Assembly: GCA_964019425.1 (NCBI GenBank)
Contig: OZ025851.1
Span: 1 to 64,000 of the forward strand
Source: Flectonema sp. DT1601
Lineage: Eukaryota; Euglenozoa; Diplonemea; Diplonemida; Diplonemidae
Length of the DNA stretch: 64,000 nucleotides
Direction of reading: 5' to 3'
The position numbers and the translations under genes are program-made. This document shows, one piece after another, positions 10,788 to 19,114 of this stretch (the first letter of the stretch is position 1; the number at the start of each line of letters is the position of its first letter). Below the pieces are notes generated by a model that saw only the letters and a program-made list of their open reading frames with translations, searched no databases and was not told the origin of the DNA.

Positions 10788-10983
10788 GGTAGTGGTATAA
10801 CCCCCGCCCTGGGGCTGGGTGATCGCTGGTTCGACCCCCTGCCGTTCAAATCCCGCGCCCGAAGGGCGTCCAGGGTAGGCACCTGGTAGACTCTCCTACG
10901 TTAAGACTGGAGGGAAGGGAAAATGGAAGGATTTCCATAAAGAGGCTAAGAACACACAAATAAATAAATAAAAAAAAAAAAGA
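10788..10983 (+). mobile_element. tRNA-derived SINE-like element
   Basis: Starts with a tRNA-like stretch: an A-box-like GGTAGTGGTATAAC, and a B box GGTTCGACC at 10828-10836, with a second B-box-like GTTCAAATCC 15 bp on. A body of about 110 bp follows, then an A-rich tail ending in AATAAATAAATAAA. ATCCCAGGG occurs at both edges and may be a short target duplication. Read as a pol III SINE; a decayed tRNA pseudogene is the alternative. Confidence 0.55.
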
Positions 10984-10984
10984 A

Positions 10985-11060
10985 AATCCCAGGGCTGCAC
11001 AGCCGAGTGGATACCTTAAATCTCTTCGGTAGCCGTGGCAAGGGTTCAATTCCCAGGCAC
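10985..11060 (+). pseudogene. tRNA-like fragment (Leu/Ser-type A and B boxes)
   Basis: Contains CAGCCGAGTGG (A-box-like, as in type II tRNAs) and GGTTCAATTCC (B box, 11043-11053), followed by a T-run. The ends do not pair as an acceptor stem, so this is a tRNA-derived relic or SINE head rather than a working tRNA gene. Confidence 0.45.
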
Positions 11061-11244
11061 ATTTTTTGTGTTTTTCAACCAGAAAAATTAGTAAGAAGAA
11101 AGTAGCAAGGAAATTTGTACCCTGGACGGGTACCTAGCCAGGGAATAAAAACAGACGTGACTTGGTTGTAAAAATAATGTTTGTTCAGTTTACTTAAAAA
11201 AAAAAATTGTGCGAGCAACGCGAGCCTGGAAGGGGTATCTCTAG

Positions 11245-11386
11245 TGCGGGTTTGCGGGTTTGCGGGTTTGCGGGTTTGCGGGTTTGCGGGTTTGCGGGTT
11301 TGCGGGTTTGCGGGTTTGCGGGTTTGCGGGTTTGCGGGTTTGCGGGTTTGCGGGTTTGCGGGTTTGCGGGTTTGCGGGTTTGCGGG
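11245..11386 (+). repeat. GCGGGTTT octamer array
   Basis: About 18 perfect units starting abruptly after TCTCTAGT and ending in GCGGG at the left end of element B. Confidence 0.98.
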
Positions 11387-11648
11387 GAACCGTGCGGCAT
11401 TTACGTTGTTAATTGTACTGGGGTGAAATGAAATAAAGCAGAAACAAGGGATAGAAATGAATAAAGCAAGAACATTGTACAAAGTGAATTGTACCATTGG
11501 TTAAACTAATTTTCCTGTAGACAGAGCGAAAGAAAGGGTTAAGCCACAAGTACTAACAGAGCAAGATTTCCAAACATTCACAACGGGGTAGCGTGGCGCC
11601 GCCTGGCCGTGTCCTCGTGGTGAGGCTCGGCCGGGCGCGCGCCGTCAC

Positions 11649-12213
11649 AGGGGGTGTGTCTGCCAGCACATCGATGGCCTGCACGACCGCATCGTTCAGC
11701 CGTTGCGATCGGACTGACATCTTCTTCCGTGCTACGCCAATGACGGACGTGTTGTCGATCCAGATGGTCATCCGCTTACCATCACAGCAAACCGGCATCC
11801 CCGAGACCGTGTTCCTGAACGCCATCCCCTCGAGAACATTGATGTGGAGCGACTGTTCCGAAGGACCCCACGCATCCCCCAAGACAGTAACCTCGGCCGT
11901 CCTGTCGTTCACAACGACTCCGCCCCAACCTCTCAATGAAGCATCCACGAACGTCGTGAATTCATCTTCAGCCGGCTCCCGCGCAACCACCCTCCTCGTC
12001 ACAGCGGCAGCCGACCAACTGCGCAACTCCATCGCGACCGAAACAGGGACCGACACCACATCATGCACCTGCCTCACCCCGCGGTTCAAACCGTTCGACA
12101 ACCTCCGCAAGAACTTCAAGGCATACCAGTATTTTCCCGGAGACGCCGCAGCGATCGCCGACGCATGCATCAGCCTCCCAGCCATCGACTCCAACTGACC
12201 TGTGGCGGGTGGG
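11649..12213 (-). mobile_element. RT/RNase H fragment of another YR element inside the B linker
   Basis: Minus-strand coding similarity runs from GQLESMAGRLMHASA through LKFLRRLSN to an RNase H segment with FVDASLRGWGG and WIDNTSVIGV. It is clearly diverged from B's own RT, so it comes from a different, otherwise unseen family. It is flanked by G-rich half-linkers (AGGGGGTGTG at 11649-11658; TGTGGCGGGTGGG at 12201-12213), as if it had entered the G-rich linker. A fossil piece, not a gene. Confidence 0.75.
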
Positions 12214-12573
12214 ATTTCAAACTTAAATGTACAAGTATGAAAAAACCCTGTGATAAAGCGTAAAGAATGACAAAATGGAAAAGTAAAACAATGAATAATT
12301 TTCTGATATTGAGGGACACGTTCCCAAGGATAACTTGTAATGCAAGCTTGTTTTATAACACACGGAATTTGCACATCTGAAACAATTGTTAAATGTAAAA
12401 TGCCTTATCTAGAGAACAGTGTCTGCAGCCAGGTCGGCGCAACACTTTTTGCCCATGATCGGACTCGTCTAAATTGAGGAAAAATGATCGAAGATGAGAA
12501 CTCAAACTTCGTTGCACACTAGAGCAGAAAAGACAAAGGATGATATTACGTAATTTAAAACTGCCATTTGCAA

Positions 12574-12594
12574 GGTTCCCAAGGAAAGGGAACC
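12574..12594. other. B1/A2 junction with inverted arms (family B)
   Basis: GGTTCCC and GGGAACC arms around a 7-bp spacer AAGGAAA. Same arms as family A with a shorter spacer. Confidence 0.6.
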
Positions 12595-12780
12595 GTGCGG
12601 CATTTACGTTGTTAATTGTACTGGGGTGAAATGAAATAAAGCAGAAACAAGGGATAGAAATGAATAAAGCAAGAACATTGTACAAAGTGAATTGTACCAT
12701 TGGTTAAACTAATTTTCCTGTAGACAGAGCGAAAGAAAGGGTTAAGCCACAAGTACTAACAGAGCAAGATTTCCAAACAT

Positions 12781-15300
12781 TCACAACGGGGTAGCGTGGC
12801 GCCGCCTGGCCGTGTCCTCGTGGTGAGGCTCGGCCGGGCGCGCGCCGTCACGCGCCACCTCCACATCGCGAGTGAAGAAAGCCCTAACCGCCAGTGTGAC
12901 CTCTTCCCTGTGCTTTCGAGTTTTGATTTGTGTCGGATCGACCCGTGAAGGTAGGTCAGCTGGATTCAGTCGTGATCGCACATACTGCACCGAGAACGTG
13001 ATCGCCCTCCTCTGCAACTCCAGCAAAGCGCTGATGACCGCGCCGTTCAGCTCTTGCGACCGAACCGACATACCCTTCCTGGCAACCCCTACCACCGAGG
13101 TGTTGTCAATCCAGATGGCTATCGTGCAACCATCCAGCTCCGGCGACATCTGCTGCATCGTCTTGCTGAATGCTAGACCCTCCAGGATGTTAATGTGCAG
13201 CATGCACTGTTCCGCATCCCAGGAGTCCCCCATCACCACTACCTCGGCCGTCACGTCGTTCACAACGACTCCTCCCCATCCCATCTTCGAGGCATCGACG
13301 AAGATGGAGAACTTCTGCTCCGCCCCATCAAACGGAGCGAGCATCCGTCTCGAAGCCGTCGCACCAGCCGCCCACTCCCGCAACTCTGTCGAAATAGAAA
13401 CCGGAACATGGACTCTGTCCCCGACCAACCTCCTCCCAGCATTCAGATTGTTCGCCAAGCGCCGGAGGAACTTCAGTGCAAACCAGTATTTTCCCGGTGT
13501 CTCCCCGGCCACCGCCGAAGCGTGCATCAACCTTCCACCCATCGACTCAAGTTGCCCAGCCGTCACATTGTCCATGTCCACACCCTGCAGCTTCCGACAT
13601 ATCTTCGCCGATACCTTCACCTCCGACTCCCGATGGTCGAAGTCCACCCCCAAGAAAGTGTACTTCGTCTCCGCAGTAAAGCTGTCAGCTGGCTTCCAGG
13701 TTAGACAAAAGTCATCTGCAGCCGCATCGAGGTTCGCCGTAGCTGCAAGTACCATACCAGCCTCACCTGTATACCGGATGTTGTCTATGAAGACGTCAAC
13801 CCGTACACCCCGCACACGCCACTCCGGCAGGACGTAAGCAGGGTCGCCGGCAGCCGCCGCGGCCAGTGTGTGCATGATCTCCGGCGCACACACATGCCCC
13901 ATCGGCAACCGACAAAGTTCAAACCACGAACCCCCTTCCGTCTGGAAGCGAAAGAAAGAACGCGCTTCTTCCGGAATCTCGATCGCATAAAATCCCGTGC
14001 GAAAGTCCCGGGTACTCCCACATTCCTCCCGAACCTGGTCTAAGTACCGAGAGATGTGGTGCAGAGGTACTTGCGCAGTGTACCTCTCTTCCAACCAGCT
14101 GTTCGCATCCTTGGTCCACAGGATAAACCTCTGGCGCAAGCCCTCGGGTTTCTCCTCCAGCACCGTGAATGGAACATTGTTCGCCTCACCCGGACCAGTT
14201 GCCTTCCGAGCAATGCCAAACGAAGCCAGTTCTCCAGCATGTTCCTCCGAAAATGCCGACCGTCCAGACGACCGGCCCGCCTTCCCCACCTCCGGCGAGA
14301 ACGTCATCTTCCATACCTCGTCAAACCGTCTCCGTGGCTCGACATCCAACCTCCTCCGCAATCCTACAACATCCATCACGGGCACACCACTAACATGCAA
14401 GGGAGACGCCTTCTCCTCCCAAGTCGAAGGCAACCGCGTCCTCTTCCCCCGCCTCACCAGACTGTGCTGCGTCCCAATCCTCACAGCAGCTTCGTCGCAT
14501 GCCAAGTCCCCAATGCCCTGGCAGTACTCACCGGGTTCGACGCATACCGGAGGGTTGTGGACGACACCCCTTCCCCGCCTTCTGTGTGCTTGAGAAGACG
14601 TGATACCAGGGACGTTGACGTCAACCTTCCTTCCTCTAGCGCCTGCATCAGGACGCCGGCCGCCCCTCGCTTCACCGAGTGCGCCGTGAAGCCCTTCATG
14701 ACCGGGTCTCTCCGCCACAGATCCACCAGCCTTTCCGATGTGACAGCCGTCAGTTGTTCGAACGGAGAGAGCTCCCCCACCAACCGAGCGATCACCCCCA
14801 CCAGATCGCCCTGGATCACCACCCATCTTGAGGGAACATACGGGTCCGCCCGACGATGCTTCGGTGTCATCCCCCAATCGATGATCACCTCGTCCATCTC
14901 GATCAAGATGAACTGTTGGGAAGTCAGCTTCTGTACCTCTCCCCACCTTGACGCCGTCTTCCAGCACACCAGAGCCGCCAACTTCACGTCTCGTGCTTGT
15001 TCGTTCGCCCACCGGACCAGCGTTTCCTTTCCGATCGGCTGAGCTTGCTTGACAGGAACCGCCGCCCCTTGTGCCCGGAGCGCGGCCGCCAAGCTGAGGA
15101 GCGGCTGCCGTTCCAACCCCAGGTGTCGGAACACACCGGACAGCGCTTTTGCGTAATTCAGCTGCCCCTGTGGTGTGACGCTCGTTGCCAACACGAACAG
15201 TGCCGCCGCCTCGGCCGTAACCGGTATGTGTTGAGCCGCCGCCCAACCTTGCAGCCTGCCCCACAGGTTGCGCCGTTTCTGCGAAGTCTCGGCCGCCCAC
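12781..15300 (-). CDS. Reverse transcriptase / RNase H of element B
   Basis: 839 codons, close homologue of the A protein with the same RT signatures (LPMGH, F-I-D-N) and RNase H signatures (WIDNTSVVGV, NPADLPSR). The first third overlaps YR in another frame, in the same relative phase as in A and D. Confidence 0.85.
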   Translation of the reverse strand: MGGRDFAETAQPVGQAARLGGGSTHTGYGRGGGTVRVGNERHTTGAAELRKSAVRCVPTPGVGTAAAPQLGGRAPGTRGGGSCQASSADRKGNAGPVGERTSTRREVGGSGVLEDGVKVGRGTEADFPTVHLDRDGRGDHRLGDDTEASSGGPVCSLKMGGDPGRSGGGDRSVGGGALSVRTTDGCHIGKAGGSVAERPGHEGLHGALGEARGGRRPDAGARGRKVDVNVPGITSSQAHRRRGRGVVHNPPVCVEPGEYCQGIGDLACDEAAVRIGTQHSLVRRGKRTRLPSTWEEKASPLHVSGVPVMDVVGLRRRLDVEPRRRFDEVWKMTFSPEVGKAGRSSGRSAFSEEHAGELASFGIARKATGPGEANNVPFTVLEEKPEGLRQRFILWTKDANSWLEERYTAQVPLHHISRYLDQVREECGSTRDFRTGFYAIEIPEEARSFFRFQTEGGSWFELCRLPMGHVCAPEIMHTLAAAAAGDPAYVLPEWRVRGVRVDVFIDNIRYTGEAGMVLAATANLDAAADDFCLTWKPADSFTAETKYTFLGVDFDHRESEVKVSAKICRKLQGVDMDNVTAGQLESMGGRLMHASAVAGETPGKYWFALKFLRRLANNLNAGRRLVGDRVHVPVSISTELREWAAGATASRRMLAPFDGAEQKFSIFVDASKMGWGGVVVNDVTAEVVVMGDSWDAEQCMLHINILEGLAFSKTMQQMSPELDGCTIAIWIDNTSVVGVARKGMSVRSQELNGAVISALLELQRRAITFSVQYVRSRLNPADLPSRVDPTQIKTRKHREEVTLAVRAFFTRDVEVARDGARPAEPHHEDTARRRHATPL

Positions 15301-15887
15301 ATTTGTGCGACCACACCGCCCAACCGTTCCAAGGCCTCGTCGAGGTTGACAGCCCCTTCCTGTGCCAGCGGCCGTTCCCCGGCCCCCGCCACGTGCTCCA
15401 GAACCACTTGCCCAAACACCGACGGCATCATCGCCCCCTTGTCGGCCAAATGTCCTTCCCTCATACTTTCCATGTATGTTCTTCGTTGCTCCTGACGCAC
15501 TTTTGGCTGCCCAGCATCTCCTGCTAAGCCCACCACGGTCTGCCTTCCGAATCCAGCCCCCCGAACCGGAACAACGACCCTTCGCCTCCTTCCAACCAGA
15601 TCGGGTTTCACCCCCACTCCCGGCAGTACGACCTCTCTGACCCCCTGGCCAGACATGTCCACTCCCCGAAGCGTGGCCTCCCCCACCTGGCTGGGCAAGC
15701 TTGTTTTGTCCTTCCTTCGAGCTTCCGTTCCTGGAACTGAAATCCCTCCGAACCTCCGGCAGTCCCGAGCCTCGTCCACCCGAACCCGACCCGAGCCGCC
15801 CACATCGACCAACAACCCTCCAACCGGTTTGGGAAAGTCCACCACCCCAAGAGACACGACCCCTCCGACCTGTTCCCGGTCGGGCAT
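14481..15887 (-). CDS. Tyrosine recombinase of element B
   Basis: 468 residues with the YR set SRWGEV, HSVKRG, LLKH, TLRYAS in the C-terminal half. Same phase as gag; 19 sense codons lie between the gag stop and the first Met. The diverged N-terminal part is rich in Gly, Val and Arg. Confidence 0.85.
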   Translation of the reverse strand: MPDREQVGGVVSLGVVDFPKPVGGLLVDVGGSGRVRVDEARDCRRFGGISVPGTEARRKDKTSLPSQVGEATLRGVDMSGQGVREVVLPGVGVKPDLVGRRRRVVVPVRGAGFGRQTVVGLAGDAGQPKVRQEQRRTYMESMREGHLADKGAMMPSVFGQVVLEHVAGAGERPLAQEGAVNLDEALERLGGVVAQMWAAETSQKRRNLWGRLQGWAAAQHIPVTAEAAALFVLATSVTPQGQLNYAKALSGVFRHLGLERQPLLSLAAALRAQGAAVPVKQAQPIGKETLVRWANEQARDVKLAALVCWKTASRWGEVQKLTSQQFILIEMDEVIIDWGMTPKHRRADPYVPSRWVVIQGDLVGVIARLVGELSPFEQLTAVTSERLVDLWRRDPVMKGFTAHSVKRGAAGVLMQALEEGRLTSTSLVSRLLKHTEGGEGVSSTTLRYASNPVSTARALGTWHATKLL

Positions 15888-15944
15888 GTCTATCTCTCGG
15901 ACCGGAACCCCTCCAACTCGGTTGGGAACCGCCAGAGCTGACCG

Positions 15945-17753
15945 TCAGTAGCCCTGGCCCCGACCGTTTTTTGCCTTTGGCTTTGGCTTTGGCGCCGATG
16001 ATGCAATACTCTGACCCCCAAAGCCAGAATGTGTCTTCTTCCCTACCACCTTGTCCGCAGCTTTCCTCGCTGCCGCCGTTTCCGGAGTCAGGGTCTCCTC
16101 CTTGAGCTTATTTTCGTAACTCCTTGCAGCAGCTTCGCTTGCCTCTTGGTACTGGTAGTACTCAAGCAACTTGAGGATTTCCAACGAGGACTTCTCCGGT
16201 CCCGCCGTGACCACCGTAACTGCTAAAGCCGCTAGTCTCTTCGCGTTCTCCCGCGTCCACTGCGCCCTTCCCGAGTACCTCCTCGCGATCGCCCACTGCA
16301 GATTCTCGCGGTCCGTCGGGCCACCAGCAGCAAACCCAGCCCAGTTTTGCCGGTTACCAGCTGCCTCCGTCGAAGTCAGCTCGCTTCTCTCCCGATCTTC
16401 CTCCCAATGCCCGGGCAACCATCCATCTCCTCCGAGGCCAAACTCCCGGAGGTGACTCGCATCCCCCAGCGCCGCCGCGATCACCCGCTCCTGCTCCACC
16501 GCGATCACCACTCCCCTCTCAGAACCGCACAGGATCTTCATTCCGACCCGCCACTCCGGTCTCACGACTTCCTTCTGCCGTTTGCTATCCAAAATCTCCG
16601 AGATCTTCGAGACTGCCTCCGATAACAATGCATCCTTACCGCTATCAGAAGATGCCCCTACCGGCACTACCGATGATTGTTGCTGTTGCTGTAGCTGCAT
16701 CTGTTGCTGTAGTTGCATCTGTTGCTGCTGCTGTTGTTGCTGTTGTTGCAGTTGCGCCTTCAAATCTGCTAACTCCTTCGCCTGCTGATGGCCCTGGGCT
16801 AACATCATCTCACGGAACTCCGCCGACCCCGACCGCTCCTGGCTTCGCTGTTGCTGTTGCTGGGCCTGTTGTTTTGATACCGTCTGCCGAAGTCTCGCAA
16901 GCTCTTCGATACTCTTCTCGGAGATGCCTTGTTGCTCCGCCAGCTGTGCGCGGAGTTGGGTGACTTGTTCGTCGCTTCTCTGCTGTTGCCCCTTTTGCCT
17001 TCGGGACAATTCATCCTGCTGTCCCAGCAAGATGCTCTGGTGGTGTTGTTGTTCCTGCTGCTGCTTCTCCTGCTGCTCCAACCGTCCAACCTGCGATCGC
17101 ACCACCGCCTCCACCGATCCTTGACGCTGAGCCACTTGCTGCAACGCCTGTCCCGTCTCCGCCTTCACTCCGGCCAAACGCCGATCCGCTCCCAGCGCGT
17201 ACTCCTGGGTGGCTTGATAAAGCCCACCCAATCCTTCCTCCGAGGTCTGGTGCCTCGCTGCCAACCCGCGAAGCACTTCGTCCGCCTCCACCGTAGTGAC
17301 GTAGTCACTCATCGCCACGTCCATCGCCCCGTCGACGTCGTAAAACGTTTCGCCCGACGGAGGCGAAAGCAGCCGGACTTTGTTCGCGGATGTCGGGCCG
17401 TCCAAGTCCGACATCCCCACCAAAAACGTACTAAACTGCGTTGGCCTTTCTTCAGCCAACACAGTCAGCAAGACAAAGACACCCCGTGCCGATGCCCTGC
17501 CGATCACTGCCCTCTCGGTCTTCAAAAAACGAGCCAGCAGCTCGTCCGCAAACCACCTCTCACCACTCATGTCGTCCGCCTTTTCAGACGGCATCCACCA
17601 GAACCTTCCTTCTGCTTCCGACATACCTATCGCCTTAAGCGCGGCTTCCTTCCGCGCTCTCAAATCTACGTGGCCTTTTCTTGGGTGTGCCAACCCGGTG
17701 CCTTGCACCCACAACGACAGAAGACTCGTCGGCATCGAGAATTCATATGACAT
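15945..17753 (-). CDS. Gag-like protein of element B
   Basis: 602 residues, colinear with A gag: globular N-terminus, Gln-rich coiled coil (about 200-370), GW-x-x-GHW-type domain (about 445), basic tail NGRGQGY. The leader is the A1 repeat. Confidence 0.75.
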   Translation of the reverse strand: MSYEFSMPTSLLSLWVQGTGLAHPRKGHVDLRARKEAALKAIGMSEAEGRFWWMPSEKADDMSGERWFADELLARFLKTERAVIGRASARGVFVLLTVLAEERPTQFSTFLVGMSDLDGPTSANKVRLLSPPSGETFYDVDGAMDVAMSDYVTTVEADEVLRGLAARHQTSEEGLGGLYQATQEYALGADRRLAGVKAETGQALQQVAQRQGSVEAVVRSQVGRLEQQEKQQQEQQHHQSILLGQQDELSRRQKGQQQRSDEQVTQLRAQLAEQQGISEKSIEELARLRQTVSKQQAQQQQQRSQERSGSAEFREMMLAQGHQQAKELADLKAQLQQQQQQQQQQMQLQQQMQLQQQQQSSVVPVGASSDSGKDALLSEAVSKISEILDSKRQKEVVRPEWRVGMKILCGSERGVVIAVEQERVIAAALGDASHLREFGLGGDGWLPGHWEEDRERSELTSTEAAGNRQNWAGFAAGGPTDRENLQWAIARRYSGRAQWTRENAKRLAALAVTVVTAGPEKSSLEILKLLEYYQYQEASEAAARSYENKLKEETLTPETAAARKAADKVVGKKTHSGFGGQSIASSAPKPKPKAKNGRGQGY

Positions 17754-18228
17754 TTCAAACTTAAATGTACAAGTATGAAAAACCCAATAAAGTACAGAAA
17801 CTGTAGCTTTAGAATCGTTGGTAGACTCGTCGGCATCGAGAATTCATATGACATTTCAAACTTAAATGTACAAGTATGAAAAAACCCTGTGATAAAGCGT
17901 AAAGAATGACAAAATGGAAAAGTAAAACAATGAATAATTTTCTGATATTGAGGGACACGTTCCCAAGGATAACTTGTAATGCAAGCTTGTTTTATAACAC
18001 ACGGAATTTGCACATCTGAAACAATTGTTAAATGTAAAATGCCTTATCTAGAGAACAGTGTCTGCAGCCAGGTCGGCGCAACACTTTTTGCCCATGATCG
18101 GACTCGTCTAAATTGAGGAAAAATGATCGAAGATGAGAACTCAAACTTCGTTGCACACTAGAGCAGAAAAGACAAAGGATGATATTACGTAATTTAAAAC
18201 TGCCATTTGCAAGGTTCCCAAGGAAAGG

Positions 18229-18468
18229 TTTGCGGGTTTGCGGGTTTGCGGGTTTGCGGGTTTGCGGGTTTGCGGGTTTGCGGGTTTGCGGGTTTGCGGG
18301 TTTGCGGGTTTGCGGGTTTGCGGGTTTGCGGGTTTGCGGGTTTGCGGGTTTGCGGGTTTGCGGGTTTGCGGGTTTGCGGGTTTGCGGGTTTGCGGGTTTG
18401 CGGGTTTGCGGGTTTGCGGGTTTGCGGGTTTGCGGGTTTGCGGGTTTGCGGGTTTGCGGGTTTGCGGG
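18229..18468 (+). repeat. GCGGGTTT octamer array, 30 units
   Basis: Exactly 240 bp between element B (core GG at 18227-18228) and D copy 1. An exact multiple of eight is expected if both neighbours use the same point in the unit. Confidence 0.98.
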
Positions 18469-18723
18469 GAATCACCTTTTAGGATCTGCCATAGTTCTTT
18501 TGATGGAACTTAAGGGAGTAGAAAATAAGATAAAGCAAGTTATAAAAACCATAACCTTGCAATGGAGACGTTGACACGTACTAAGTTTACTTGATTGACA
18601 ATTCTTTCACAATCTGCAGATGCTTTCTTTATTAAGACAAAGAAATAACAACTAAGAAAGGAATAATAATACTTACGAAGGGGTGAGGGTGACCAAGTAA
18701 TGGCGGTCGGCGACGGCCCGGCC

Positions 18724-18743
18724 GGGGGTTAAGGGAGGGCGGG
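18724..18743 (+). other. G-quadruplex motif in the A2/B2 linker (family D copy 1)
   Basis: GGGGGTTAAGGGAGGGCGGG: four G-runs with loops of 4, 1 and 1. Same position and strand as the A motif though the surrounding sequence is unrelated. Confidence 0.85.
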
Positions 18744-18888
18744 AATTTAAAAGAAATTTAATTTATTTAAAGGATGCAAAATTGCCTGGATAAAGGCAGA
18801 TAGGCATAACGAATCAATCGCATAGCACTATATAAAATGATAAGACGGTAAAACATGATAAGATAGTAAACTACGGCCGATCCCGGGA

Positions 18889-18915
18889 GATTCCCATATT
18901 GGTGTTAGGGGAATC
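18889..18915. other. B1/A2 junction with inverted arms (family D)
   Basis: GATTCCC and GGGAATC perfect inverted arms around a 13-bp spacer. Compared with A/B one base has changed on each side so that pairing is kept, which argues for a functional palindrome. Confidence 0.65.
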
Positions 18916-19114
18916 ACCTTTTAGGATCTGCCATAGTTCTTTTGATGGAACTTAAGGGAGTAGAAAATAAGATAAAGCAAGTTATAAAAACCATAACCTT
19001 GCAATGGAGACGTTGACACGTACTAAGTTTACTTGATTGACAATTCTTTCACAATCTGCAGATGCTTTCTTTATTAAGACAAAGAAATAACAACTAAGAA
19101 AGGAATAATAATAC

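Larger units (their letters stand above)
7997..11244. other. Non-array spacer with local duplications, no gene seen
   Basis: AT-rich DNA with poly(A)/poly(T) tracts between two octamer arrays. No convincing coding region. It holds the duplications, minisatellite and tRNA-like pieces listed separately; 9300-9900 and 10100-10780 show only low-complexity tracts. Confidence 0.7.
11387..18226 (-). mobile_element. YR retrotransposon, family B, split-direct-repeat form with a cargo fragment
   Basis: Looks whole. Sense order: A1 17853-18226, gag, YR, RT/RNase H, B1 12590-12851, A2 12214-12587, linker, B2 11387-11648. A1/A2 (374 bp) and B1/B2 (262 bp) match in length and I saw no differences, so it is young. 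Related to A in all genes and in its outermost bases. The A2/B2 linker carries an RT/RNase H piece from another element. A short stretch around the gag start is duplicated inside the element. Confidence 0.88.

Noticed and set aside
10985-11060. Functional tRNA-Leu/Ser gene
   Set aside because: A and B boxes are present but no acceptor or anticodon stems pair.
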